A DNA stretch of 64,000 nucleotides from Dendrolimus kikuchii (Eukaryota; Arthropoda; Insecta; Lepidoptera; Lasiocampidae), in contig CM034412.1 in NCBI GenBank assembly GCA_019925095.2, forward strand, positions 434,001 through 498,000. The letters run 5' to 3'. Position numbers and translations under genes: made by a program. Shown here piece by piece: positions 43,571 through 53,855 of this stretch (its first letter is position 1; each line of letters opens with the position of its first letter). The notes under the pieces are model-generated. The model was given only the letters and a program-made list of their open reading frames with translations, did no database searches and was not told where the DNA came from.

Positions 43571-43976
43571 CTTTGAAATTGGTTAATAAATATATAAATA
43601 TTTCCAGTCTGGGTGTTCTTGATACCTGTCATGTGTATATTGTAACAACGACGTGATACAAGGTTATTATAAGTAATCATATAGGAGTTGTGTTTTACAA
43701 GAGAAATAAATATTACCGTCGCGCCATGGTGAACTTAAATAACCCCCATTTGAGAAGTGGGTGGGGGAGGGCCTGGCGCCGCTGCGACGCCGCTCGTCTG
43801 CCTCCCGCTGATCGCTCCTCGACAAACAAACTGATATTACGTGTTCATTATATTATTAAACAGCGTTACCATGTCGCTTGATGAAGAGTAGCTTAGTGGC
43901 TTTGGAACTCGCGTCTCAAATGAATTAAATTCAATTTATTGCAGCGAAAATAGGTAGATACATTTATTAAGATATT
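43571..43976. other. No recognisable gene
   Basis: Includes a GC-rich 70 bp patch (43760-43820) and TAGCTTAGTGGCTTTGG at 43889, which resembles a tRNA box A, but no box B follows. Not annotated as a SINE. Confidence 0.35.
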
Positions 43977-44480
43977 TTGAAGTGAAACTTCTTTAGAATC
44001 GTGATTTGAAACTCGATGAAACGAAAAAGCGACATTAAACTATACGACTCAGCCTGCGAGAGGATGAGTTCCCTTGCGAGGTAGACACGAACAACAGGGC
44101 GCCATTCAGGCTTATTGTTACACACCTCACTTGCTTCTTTGACATTCATAGCTCTTGTCATGCACGCTCGTCTGTTCTTAAGGCTCCTGACATCACCTTC
44201 TGCTAGTACACGATCAATTTGATCACTGAAGGTGTGTCGTGGCCTTCCACGGCTTCTGCATCCATCCATTTTTGCATTGTATATCTGTTTAGTCATTCTT
44301 TCCGCATGGCCGAACCACCGGAGCATTCCTTTCCTTACCTTCACTCCGAGACTCTCTTTAAGACCAACTCTCTGAGATAGAATACATTATATTTAATATA
44401 TATGTATATAAATACTATGTTCATACAGATAGAGTTGGAATTTTTTTTAAAGCTTAAATATATTATAACGATATAATATA
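43977..44480 (+). mobile_element. FB1-related element (GAATCG subtype) with RTE-T inside
   Basis: TTGAAGTGAAACTTCTTTAG, GATTTGAAACTCGATGAAAC, GCCTGCGAGAGGATGAG to 44067. After the insert it continues GAGATAGAATACATT and ACAGATAGAGTTGGAA. The uninterrupted sequence lies at 56295-56519. Confidence 0.7.
44068..44372 (-). mobile_element. RTE-T lacking its 3' tail
   Basis: Begins inside the coding end (TTCCCTTGCGAGG) with no AACTTCACGCC or (CATA)n and extends to AAGACCAACTCTC. Only TGAG is shared at the junctions. This is atypical of target-primed insertion and suggests a later deletion or a different joining route. Confidence 0.8.
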
Positions 44481-44568
44481 CTAGCGGTTCCGACAGACGT
44501 TGTCTTCCTGCGCCACCTACCGGGTCTAATTTTGAATCTAAGCCATACCCGGACCTACCCAAACGATG
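44481..44568 (-). mobile_element. HelB 3' fragment
   Basis: CTAGCGGTTCCGACAGACG with GCGCCACCTACCGGGTC: the terminal ~90 bp only. 44571-44720 adds another Helitron-like scrap (GAAAGAATTTTTGAAATCGG). Confidence 0.55.
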
Positions 44569-44746
44569 ATTTTTTACACCTTGTGTTACATTATTGAAGT
44601 TTTAGTAGGGAGCAATAAATAAATGTAGAGATAATGTAGCATTCTAATGGTGAAAGAATTTTTGAAATCGGTCCAATAGTTTTTGAGTTGATTCGTTACA
44701 ATCATGCAAAAATACAAATCTTTTCTCTTTATAATACGAGTGTTAG

Positions 44747-45210
44747 AAAGAAAGAAAGAAAGAAAGAAAAAGATTTATTTAGAACTACAATAAAACTGAC
44801 TTAAACTATTAAAAATAAAAAACAATAAATAAATGTAGTCCTAAATTGGCCTTAGCTCAGCAAAACTGCCGGTTAATATAACCAGCGCTGATCTTCCGCT
44901 AGGGCCATTCGTGACATACACAAACACAGGCATACAAGATAAACATGTGAAGTGAACCAAAAATTAATAATAATAATAATAATGAAAAAAAAACCATAAT
45001 AATGTTAACTAAATATTAAATAAAGATTAAATACTTATTACTTACATAAATTGACATTGCTACTTATTATCAATAAAATTTAAAAAGAACAATATCAAAC
45101 AACTTAAATATACAATAATACATCATTTAGCACACGACATAAGTACACACAGTCAGGATATATCAGGCACACCACACACTCTCCACATGCACACCATCAT
45201 ATAGCACTGG
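44747..45210 (-). mobile_element. LINE 3' untranslated end with (TTTC)n tail
   Basis: GAAAG repeats (44747-44771), then AAAGATTTATTTAG on the plus strand, i.e. AATAAATCTTT + (TTTC)n on the minus strand. GCTCAGCAAAACTGCCGG and CGCTGATCTTCCGC follow. No protein-coding frame. Confidence 0.6.
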
Positions 45211-45231
45211 TATCATGAATAAAATGATGAT

Positions 45232-45540
45232 GTTATGAGTTATTATAGATAATTATTATAGAGTTTATTAGAACTATACAAAGACGTATGTTACAGGTTC
45301 AAATATAACTGAACACAACCAGTGCAAACGTGATGCACGATTCAATAACCCGCGCAAAGTCCGTCACTAAATAGATTACCGAACGTACACAAGTCTTGCC
45401 TCGCGGCTGGTTATCGCTCGACTGCCGATCTCTCCATTGGGCCATTGCTTTATACTGCACCGATACAATATGTAGAAGTCCAAATGCGGAAAGGTAATAA
45501 AGTGTGCTTTTATGGTAAGCAGGTGTGAAATTCATTCGCA
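45232..45540 (-). mobile_element. LTR-A, internally deleted
   Basis: TATAGAGTTTATTAGAAC to CTGCACCGATACAATATG, then a jump to AGAAGTCCAAATGCGG and GGTGTGAAATTCATTC. Both extreme ends are eroded, and no TSD is assignable. Confidence 0.75.
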
Positions 45541-45954
45541 TAAATCGATCATTGTAATACATAACTTATTTTATGTAACCTTATTTTTAAGAATTCTCGT
45601 TGCCCAGATAGAATTTGGGGATGGTGTTTTCTTTGGCCCAAAAAACCCATCTCCTTTCCGCGTTGCCGAGCACTGACAAAGTTTAAGTAATAAGAACAAA
45701 GACATGAATATTGTTCTAGAATGAAGGCCATAGTGTTTTGCATATAATTTGGCTTCAAAGATGGCCTACATCTGAGAAAATGGCGCCGACGGTTCAAGGC
45801 AGGTAATTGTATTCGAACACGTGCTATAACACTGTTTGCACAGCCTTACGGCTTAATACGGACCTGCTTTTTATTGCTTACTTGGGAACAACGAAGATGA
45901 GAAATTGAAATGCCAAGGTATTCTTTGGAATAGAATAGAATGTATCATAATATA
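45541..45954. other. No recognisable feature
   Basis: Unique sequence. A minus-strand 82-codon open frame (45549-45797) has no recognisable domain. Confidence 0.35.
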
Positions 45955-45958
45955 TTAA

Positions 45959-46402
45959 TACGTGCAGCAAAAACTTTGTACTAGTTATCGCCCATGCTCG
46001 AAATACATACATACATACATAACTTCACGCCAGTTCCCTTGCGGGGTAGGCACTAACAACAGAGTGCCATTTAGGCTTATTCTTACACACCTCACTTGCC
46101 TCGAAATACGACCATAATAATTAATGTCAAAGACTATATACTTCTATAATTACAGATTTCGCCAAGGCTACACTGTTAATTTGACTTTAACAACAAACAA
46201 AACAGTATATATGCGTGTGTGTGTCAAATACATGGTAGTGTGTGTAATGTTTTTTTTTATTGATTTAATGTATTTTTTATGCATAATTTTAAAAAAATAT
46301 TTGCATTCTGCACTCCTTCTCTATATAAACTATAAGTGTGCGAAATTTCATACTCCTCTGTCAAAGAGGTACAAAGTTTTTATTGTGTTTTTACTTCACC
46401 TA
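45959..46402 (+). mobile_element. TTAA-flanked MITE (TACGTG termini) with RTE-T inside
   Basis: TTAA then TACGTGCAGCAAAAACTTTG on the left, and GTACAAAGTTTTTATTGTG...ACTTCACCTA then TTAA on the right. The interior GCCAAGGCTACACTGTTAAT and (TG)n tract match 58494-58800. TTAA at both ends recalls piggyBac-type targeting, but the CCC terminus is absent, so the class stays open. Confidence 0.6.
46007..46099 (-). mobile_element. RTE-T tail, shortest copy (93 bp), 10 bp TSD
   Basis: (CATA)n + AACTTCACGCC to CTCACTTGC only. CTCGAAATAC is duplicated at 45997-46006 and 46100-46109. Confidence 0.9.
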
Positions 46403-46582
46403 TTAAAATAATGATAGTTGTTGATGATTTCAAGAACCTTGAACTATTTGCTTGAAGGAACTCAAGTCCTTCCTTCAGGTAAGAAGGAGTCTGGGCTAAA
46501 ATTTATTTGCTAAAAAAACGCTTATTAAAGACTACCCAGGGTTCGCTGTCTCGCATGCGCATTACCACAGTTTTGAAGATAT

Positions 46583-46996
46583 TGTTACGACCGAAGTGCC
46601 GACAAAGGCAAATTCACACCTGCGTCTGTTGAAACACATTTTATTACCTTTTCGGCATTTGGACTTCTTTTGTTTACTCTGTGTTTAAAATTCGTGATTA
46701 GAAAAACAGCTCATTGTGTATTGTAATCTTTTATAGCAGTTATTAGCCAAGTGTGATTCTAGAAAATTCCTTCACGCGGCCGAGCAGACATATTGCATCC
46801 GGGCAATATAAAGCAATGCCTCGATTGATGGACGAGGCAGTCTAGCGATAACCACGAGCGAAGCAAGACGTGTGTACAACATGCGGTAATCTATTTAGTG
46901 ACGGACATTGCGCGTGGTTATACGTGTTTGTATAGTTCTAATAAATTCTTTAATAATTCCAACGGCATTTTAATTCGAGTCCTGCAACTCGTAACA
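46583..46996 (+). mobile_element. LTR-A solo LTR, TSD ATAT
   Basis: TGTTACGACCGAAGTGCC to CTGCAACTCGTAACA, 414 bp, ATAT on each side (46579-46582, 46997-47000). TATA box CAATATAAAGCAATGCC and TAATAAATTC signal are intact. Confidence 0.9.
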
Positions 46997-47236
46997 ATAT
47001 AATAAATTGACATAATTGACTTACGAAAAAAGTGTATATAATAGCAATGTGAGATGTTCTTATCTTCAAACATCATATCATTAACAAATTATGTAGGAGC
47101 TTTTCCTATATAGGATGTTAAAAGATGTTAATTGTTTATTGCTTAAATTATGGTAATCAAAATGATGGTGCCTTTGATTATGCTCTAAGATCAATGGCTG
47201 TTTTTCCGACTGACCAAATACGGTATTGATGCGAAT

Positions 47237-48396
47237 ATCGATACCTCGGGGCTCAAAGGGCGTAAGCACCAAAACTCGATTTTTTAGGAGAGCCGAAAAA
47301 CAAAATATAAAATATTATTTCGGACATAACTCTTTTGATTCTTGGCCTAAACAACCCATTCTAAAACCAAGTTTAAAAATTTTATGATGCAAAACACTCT
47401 TAAATTATATTTCAAATACATTTAAAAGTAACAAAAACAGCTTTTGTATACATACATACATACATACATACATAACTTCACGCCAGTTCCCTTGCGGGGT
47501 AGGCACGAACAACAGAGTGCCATTTAGGCTTATTCTTACACACCTCACTTGCCTCTTTGACATTCATAACTCTTGTCATGCAAGCTCGTCTGTTCTCAAG
47601 GCTCCTGACATCACCTTCTGCTAGTACACGATCAATTTGATCATGGAAGGTGTGTCGTGGCCTTCCACGACTTCTGCATCCATCCACTTTTGCATTGTAT
47701 ATCTGTTTAGTCATTCTTTCCACATGCCCGAACCACCGGAGCATTCCTTTCCTTACCTTCACCCCGACACTCTCTTTCAGACCAACTCTCTTTCTTACTT
47801 CGGTATTACGAACGCGGTCCGCGAGCGTCTCGACCGCGTTTACTCTACTTTCATGCTCTTTCTTCCATACCCAACTCTCGTAGCTTTTGTATACGCCCCG
47901 GAAAATTGCATGTTTGGGGCGTTTACACCCTAAAAATCTACGGATGTGTGATCTAAGATGGTTGTAACTGCCAATTTGCCTACTAATTCTATCAGTTTGT
48001 AGACTATTGCTTTGTTTTCTTCAGTTGACTAAATATCAAGTAAGAGAGAAAATATAACATTCTTTTTCTTTCTGTATTTGCCTATTTAATTTCAATTTTA
48101 TTTATGAACTTAGTATATCAATTTATCAACTCACACAACTAATTGTATTATCTACAGTGTAGTTTACTACCCTCGCGTTTATGATCATTAACATTGGTTG
48201 CTGTTACGACACAAAATCTAAATATATATATTTTATTTTCTACAAAAAATGGGGTCGTAAACACTATTTTTTTGGCGAATTGGAAGACTTTACATATACT
48301 CATCGATAGAGGAGAAAAAATTAAGTAGGGCTGCATTAAAAAGTGAATTTCGCCGAAATGGCGGTTACGTCCTTTGAGCCCCGAGGTATCGATATG
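47237..48396. mobile_element. TIR element (ATCGATACCTCGGGGC) with RTE-T inside
   Basis: The left terminus ATCGATACCTCGGGGCTCAA and the right terminus TTTGAGCCCCGAGGTATCGA are inverted, about 35 bp long with few mismatches. Removing the RTE-T insert leaves about 710 bp of AT-rich interior without a transposase frame. The superfamily is not recognised, and the palindromic ATATCGATAT edge hides the TSD. Confidence 0.68.
47451..47881 (-). mobile_element. RTE-T, 431 bp, 12 bp TSD
   Basis: Long (CATA)n tail, normal 3' end, coding back to ESWVW region with a ~45 bp deletion near 47825. AGCTTTTGTATA at 47439-47450 and 47882-47893. Confidence 0.92.
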
Positions 48397-48715
48397 TTAA
48401 AATGCACGTGTCGGCGTAAACCGCTGACACGGCAATGTACGGCTGTTGCTAACCCATACATATACCTTAACTTTGATGGTATGTTTAGAATAACTGATGT
48501 ATCTGGATAACTGCTGTCCTCAAGATCATTGGAAATTATACCTCGAGTTATGCAAATTATATTACCCAATAAATTTAGATATACAATATGAAAGTTGTGT
48601 GTGACAGTTTGTAGTCCCTTGTGATAAGGGCTCCAGATATAATCGGGGTCTCGGTTTCAAACACGTTATATAACACACGGTGTTGCTAAAGGGTTCTACT
48701 AACGGCTTTTGTCAA
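48397..48715. other. No recognisable feature
   Basis: Unique sequence between a TIR element and an LTR-A copy. Confidence 0.35.
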
Positions 48716-48719
48716 ATAT

Positions 48720-49072
48720 TGTAATATTACGAGTTTAGCGGGACTTGAATTAAAACGCCGTTAGAATTACTATAGAGTTTACTAGAACTAAGATACAAAT
48801 ATAACCGAACACAACAAATCCAAACGTAATGCAGGAAGTCGTAATTCAATAAAACGCGAAAAGTCCGTCACTATTAGATTCCCGAATGTACACACGCCAC
48901 GCCTGGATCGTAGTTGTAGCTCAACTGACCCCCTCTCTCAATCAGGCCATCGTTTTATATTTCACAAATTTTCGGTTATATTTGTACCTGTGTTATACGT
49001 GTTTGTGTAGTTCTAATATACTCTATAATAATTTTAACGGCATTTTAATTTGAGTCCCGCAAACTCGTAACA
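48720..49072. mobile_element. LTR-A inverted composite, TSD ATAT
   Basis: A minus-oriented LTR part (48720 to about 48970) is joined to a plus-oriented terminal part (about 48970-49072), so both outer ends are the same LTR end (ATTACGAG...GGACTTGAATTAAAAC and TTTGAGTCCCGC...CTCGTAACA). ATAT flanks the whole unit (48716-48719, 49073-49076). The arms are about 105 bp. Confidence 0.78.
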
Positions 49073-49262
49073 ATATAGATTATTTTTTTTTCTACATCGT
49101 CGTTAGCGATTCATAGAACACCCATTTGTCGTTAGTAATTTCTTTCAATTTATATATTTACAAATGTTATGCGTGAACTCCATGTAGGTAGCTTTAATTT
49201 ATCCTTAATTTCGTTAAACAATAGACATAATTGACACGTGATATTTCATAATAGATAGAGAT

Positions 49263-49797
49263 CCCAGTCACCCCAGACTTACGTGATTTTAGGAAAGATG
49301 AAATTTTTAGGATCGGTAGTTTAACATAAACTTAGAAAGGAATGGATACTCGCTAAGCTGAAAGCGGGGCCGTTTTTCAGGTAGCAGCTATCAAAGGTGG
49401 AAAATAACCATGGGAAGATGTTTGGCCCGTCAGATTTGTCTGGCTCATTGGAAAATATTTCAAAGTATTATACTTGATAATATATATAAAATTCAGCCTT
49501 CCTAAAATGACGTAAGTTACCATTTTTTTTAAGTGTCTGTCAAAAGTTATGACCCACAGGAAGTGTCTGGCAACTGTATATCTTCATTTATAACAATATC
49601 ATATATGACATATGCAAAAACTAGCCTGGCTACTTTGATGTAAGTTAGAATGGTTTTTTCCACCTTTGATACCTGCTACCTGAAAAACGGCCCCGCTTTC
49701 AGCTTAGCGAGTATCCATTCTTTTCTAAGTTTAAGTTAAACCACCGATACTGAAAATTTCATCTCTCCTAAAATCACGTAAGTCTGGGGTGACTGGG
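49263..49797. mobile_element. MITE with ~145 bp terminal inverted repeats
   Basis: CCCAGTCACCCCAGACTTACG starts the left TIR, and its near-identical inverse ends at 49797. The arms stay aligned to AGGTATCAAAGGTGGAAAA. Motifs of the ACTTACGTGA/ATGACGTAAGTT type recur inside. No ORF and no convincing TSD. The class is unknown. Confidence 0.78.
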
Positions 49798-50149
49798 AGC
49801 TCACTCTATAATATTTCTCTGCCGCTATCGTTCTAGTGTAGAGGGCTCGTGAAGTGCCCTGAGTGGCTTCGATTAGCGAGCAGTGAAACCCGTCTACTGC
49901 GCCCTCTCGAACTAATTAGCTCAACGCGCACTCAGAGCTGAGCTATGCGCTCAGACCGAAACCAATATGACAGTCTCCATTAGTAGGTATACATGACGAT
50001 ATAATGTTGAATTTCTTTATCTTACGATCCATCTATTTATTACAAAGCATTGCTACTAGTTAATATTTACATGAACTCCATAGAAAAAAGAAAGAAATAA
50101 TTAATGAATTTATTTGCTAGGAAAGCGACAATATAAGGTTGTAGAAATA
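49798..50149. other. No recognisable feature
   Basis: A GC-rich 140 bp patch (49835-49975) without a second copy, then AT-rich sequence. Confidence 0.35.
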
Positions 50150-50151
50150 TT

Positions 50152-50417
50152 TTTTATTTATTTTTTATTGCCGGAGTTCAGCAGACAGGCAGACGGCCCA
50201 CTTGTGCTGTGCAAAGGTGCTACAAATACGCTGCTGCTCTCTTAAAGGAGACTGGAACCTGGTCACTAATGCTGGAACACAACACAAAGTTGTCATGGGC
50301 GGTATGCTCTAGACTAGGGGTAGTCGCCATTCAGTCGAGCAAATACTCTACCACCTGGCTGTGGATTGTTTAGTCGCCTTTTACGACAAGCCGCCGGACC
50401 GCAGGAAATTGTATTCT
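50152..50417 (-). mobile_element. RetB
   Basis: TTTTTTATTGCCGGAGTTCAG, a deletion between ACTTG and GGTGCTAC, and an end at AGGAAATTGTATTC before the 5'-most 20 bp. Confidence 0.72.
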
Positions 50418-50860
50418 AGCACGTGGCAATTGTAACAATACGCACATTAGGTCAGAAAACTGCCTTAGTGGTTGCATGCGTTCTGGCCAGAATCGAACCT
50501 GCGCCCTTTGAGTTAAGGCCACGTGCGCTAGCCATTTTTTTTTTTTTTTGAGGCGAGGGAAAATGCTTAACCGATTTACGCACAAACTGGGTCGTTGCTA
50601 GGGGAACGACACGCGTCGGTCGGGGGCGATAACACTGCAGCAATAGTATGCTCTTGGCGGTGCTCCGTCCGCGATCGACGTCACAGAATAGTGTGGAAGA
50701 CTCCGAGCGTTGCTGCACGAGCGAGCAACCCCAATACCCACTAAAAACCCCCTCCTCCCTGCCGACCCTGCGCTTTTGTTTGTGTTGGAAAGGCTGAGAT
50801 TTAGAACATAGTTACGCCCAGTCGGCGTGCGCTAGCCATTACGCTATCACGCGTTAGCTG
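50418..50860 (-). mobile_element. tRNA-like SINE head split by a retroposon
   Basis: The reverse complement reads GATAGCGTAATGGCTAGCGC (box A-like) up to the insertion, and after it GGCTAGCGCACGTGGCC then GCAGGTTCGATTCTGG (box B), ACTAAGGCAGTTTTCTG. Together these make a tRNA-like head with a short body ending near 50418. No poly(A) is visible. Confidence 0.6.
50537..50825 (-). mobile_element. Poly(A) retroposon, 289 bp, 15 bp TSD
   Basis: CGTGCGCTAGCCATT flanks it perfectly at 50522-50536 and 50826-50840. The minus-strand 3' end is a ~15 A tail preceded by TTTTCCCTCGCCTC. The body is GC-rich and single-copy in this window. No splice-free protein frame is convincing, although an 88-codon frame exists. 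A SINE or a processed retrocopy are the two options. Confidence 0.82.
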
Positions 50861-51034
50861 TTGTTTTTAAAATTAATATTAATGCTGTTAGTAATTGGTA
50901 TATGTATTACTAGTATGCGATTTTATAATAAATTCTAAAAATTTTTAGAATACGAGTTTGTACAATGACTTTACAAAGAAATAAAAAACAAAGTCTAATT
51001 CAGATGAGCAGATTTTGAAAATACAATTTTTAGA

Positions 51035-51200
51035 ACTCTTGTCTGTTTATTAGAGCATCACGTGAAAACTACTGAACGGATTTAAATGAAACTCGACACA
51101 GAGCTAGCTCATATCCCGGCATGTAACTTAGGATACTTTCTATCCCGATAAATGACGTCGTTTAATAACCAAACAGATGGCGCTGTGGTCGCGTCTTTTT
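51035..51200 (+). mobile_element. Helitron-like fragment (HelD type)
   Basis: CACGTGAAAACTACTGAACGG, ACTCGACACAGAGCTAGCTC and TATCCCGATAAATGACG, matching 23335-23500. Ends undefined. Confidence 0.45.
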
Positions 51201-51227
51201 AAATACCGCCATTGCAATTCACGGAGA

Positions 51228-51532
51228 AGAAACGGAGAAAGAATACAATTTCCTGCGTTGGGGCGGCCTGTCGTAAGAGGCGACTAAACAACCCACAGCC
51301 GGGTGGTAGGGCATTTGCCCGACTGGATGGCTACCACCCCTGGTCTAGAGCATGCCGCCATAACAACTTTGAGTTGTGTTCCGGCATTAGTGACCAGGTT
51401 CCAGACTCACTTAAGAGAGCAGCAGCGCATTTGTAGCACCCTTGGTGTTGCAAATGTCCATAGGCGATGGTAACCGCTTTCCATCCACTGGGCCGTCTGC
51501 CTGTCTGCGGATCTCCTGCAATAAAAAAAAAA
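51228..51532 (+). mobile_element. RetB, nearly full length
   Basis: AACGGAGAAAGAATAC to CTCCTGCAATAAAAAAAAA. The first ~15 bp of the family are missing. Confidence 0.8.
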
Positions 51533-52036
51533 CATATACGTCGTCGTCACGGCAACGCTAACAAAGTTTCGCTACCACTTTATTATACAAATTCACTTAG
51601 AAACGAAAATATGGTATAAATTATGAAATTGCTAACAAAACACCAAATTAGCTTTGAAAGTCGGCAGGGTATGAAATATTGCTGATTACAGGAAAATTAT
51701 TTTATCCGAAAGGACGATATAATTTTATATATAGTTATTAATTATACTCTGAATATTATTACTCTTTAATTAAATTGCTTATTCGCAGAAAATTAAATAA
51801 GACCTGTTATATATTAATTGTTTTCTAGACATGTTTTGAGTTGTTTCTCGCATTATTGTTTTAGGATAAGGTTTTACAAGTGTGGGACTTTCGACTCGTG
51901 TGATTTTGAATACATTCAAATTAATTTGAATATTCTTGAATTTTTGTTACTGGCAATAATACTACAACAAATACTATAGTTTCCACCGTTGGTGAAGATA
52001 CATACATTCTTTGAATTTTAGTTTTCCTAAAGTTTT
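51533..52036. other. No recognisable feature
   Basis: AT-rich unique sequence. Confidence 0.35.
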
Positions 52037-52038
52037 TC

Positions 52039-52306
52039 TCCGTGCAGGAACTGAGAAAGAATACAATTTCCTGCGTTGGGGCGGCCTGTCGCAAGAGGCG
52101 TCACTGGATGGCTACCACCCCTTGTCTAAAGCATGTCGCCATATAAACCTTGAGTTGTGTTCCGGCATTAGTGACCAGGCTCCAGTCTCCCTTAAGAGAG
52201 CAGCAGCGCATTTGTAGCACCTTTGGTGTTGCAAATGTCCATAGGCGATGGTAACCGCTTTCCATCAGGGCCGTCTGCCTATCTACTGAACTCCTGCAAT
52301 AAAAAG
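52039..52306 (+). mobile_element. RetB with internal deletion
   Basis: TCCGTGCAGGAACTGAG to CTCCTGCAATAAAAAG, lacking the AACAACCCACAGCC...CCCGA block. Confidence 0.78.
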
Positions 52307-52438
52307 TACCGAGCCTCGCGTCCTTTACGCAATATATTAAACCGCCTCAATCTTATTTTTAATATTTCAGACACGGGTACAATTGTTAAAAATTGTGTAA
52401 CGGAGTCGATTCTCGCTTTATAGCATTGTAGCATTAAA

Positions 52439-52625
52439 TTTTTTTTATTTTTATTGCACTAGCTAGCTAGCTAAAAGTGCTACCAATGCTCCCCCGCTCT
52501 CTAAATGGAGACTGGAACCTGGCCACTAATGAGGTTGTTATGGCGGCATACCCTAGACGGGCAAATACCCCACCGCATGACTGTGGGTTGTTTTGTCGCG
52601 TCTTACGACAGACCGCAGGAAATTG
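52439..52625 (-). mobile_element. RetB, first unit of a tandem pair (diverged)
   Basis: Poly(T), an expanded GCTAGCTAGCTAGC stretch, then AAGTGCTACCAATGCTC to ACGACAGACCGCAGGAAATTG, with several internal deletions. Confidence 0.7.
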
Positions 52626-52871
52626 GAATTTGGACATTTGCAACACCAAAAGGACTACAAATGCGCTGCTGCTTTTTTAAAGGAGATTGGAACCTGGTCA
52701 CTAATGCCGGAACACAACACAAGGTTGTTATGGCGGCATACTCTAGACCAGGGGTGGTCGCCATCCAGTCGAGCAAATACCCTAGCACCTGGCTGTGGGT
52801 TGTTTAGCCGCCTCTTACGACAGGCCGCCAGGGCGCAGGAAATTGTATCCTTTCTCCGTTTCTGCACGGAT
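52626..52871 (-). mobile_element. RetB, second unit of the pair
   Basis: Starts directly at TGGACATTTGCAACACC with no poly(T) and runs to the 5' end CTGCACGGAT. Fusion without an intervening tail parallels the dimer at 25868-26415 and suggests recombination or template switching. Confidence 0.75.
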
Positions 52872-53165
52872 CTTATCAAAATGGGTTATTAGATAAAAGG
52901 GAATGCGTAAAGCGAGTTGTATATGGTCCGGTTGAGTTCTATAGAGAACAAACAGGCCTCGAGTGGCACTCACACACCAATTATCGACTAATGGAATGAC
53001 CACGGCCAAGATGGGTCCGCATGCCCACTCGGGCGAGCTTAACTGTGTTTCTGGACTTTAATGGGTGTATAATTTTGTTTTACTTGAGTAGTAACATCGC
53101 ACAGCTGGGTTTAATGTTCTCGTGTTAGTTATACAACTGAATATATTACAAAATAATAATACAAT

Positions 53166-53428
53166 TCGACGGCCTCTGTGGTTGAGCGAGCTAAGCCTTT
53201 GCCGGCGTACCTCACTGCAACGCAGAGGTTCCGGGTTCGATTCCTGGTATAGTAAATTTCGGAAACGTATTTTCTCCGTTATTTACTATGGTCTGGGTGT
53301 CTGAGATCGGCCCCAGAGTAGTCCGTTGTATATTACCCATAAGACAAGCGTAACTTGCTTAATTTGGGGATATACAGTGTGTGTGTTTGTCTGCCGATTA
53401 TTATTACTATTATTATTAAACAATAATA
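53166..53428 (+). mobile_element. tRNA-derived SINE with (ATT)n tail
   Basis: GGCCTCTGTGGTTGAGCGAG (box A-like), CCGGGTTCGATTCCTGG (box B), body with TTCGGAAACGTATTTTC and CCCCAGAGTAGTCCG, and an ATTATT-rich tail from 53398. Pol III promoter boxes plus a non-tRNA body identify a SINE. An LTR-A copy is inserted at the tail. Confidence 0.82.
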
Positions 53429-53429
53429 T

Positions 53430-53851
53430 TGTTACGAGTTACAGGACTCGTATTAAAATGCCGTTAGAATTACTATAAAATTTATTAGATCTATACAAAC
53501 TCGTATAAGACAGGTATAAATATAACAACACGCGCAAAGTCCGTCACTATATAGATTACCGAATCTGCACACGTCTTGCCTCGCTTGTGACTATCGCTAG
53601 ATTGCTTATCTCTCCATTGGGCCATTGCTTTATACTACACCGATACAATGTGGCTGCCCGCCCGCGTAGATCGAATTTCTTAGAATCAGTTTGACACACC
53701 TATCTAATGACTGTCATAAAAGAGAAAGAAGATAATACACAATAGGCTGTTTTTCTAATTACAAACTTTAAACACAAAGTAAACAAAAGAAGTCCATATA
53801 CCGAAAAGGTAATAAACTGCCGGTGTGATTTAGTCTTTGTCGGTCGTAACA
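53430..53851 (-). mobile_element. LTR-A solo LTR, TSD ATAT
   Basis: TGTTACGAGTTACAGGAC to TCGGTCGTAACA, 422 bp, ATAT at 53426-53429 and 53852-53855. A ~30 bp deletion (after TATAACA) removes the CCAGTGCAAACGTGATGC block. Confidence 0.88.
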
Positions 53852-53855
53852 ATAT

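Noticed and set aside
43885..43925. tRNA-like box A (TAGCTTAGTGG) as a SINE head
   Set aside because: No box B within the expected distance and no second copy.
53166..53260. Possible tRNA gene with box A and box B
   Set aside because: No cloverleaf with intact acceptor stem was found, the sequence continues into a body shared with 32024-32275, and a tail follows. It is a tRNA-derived SINE.
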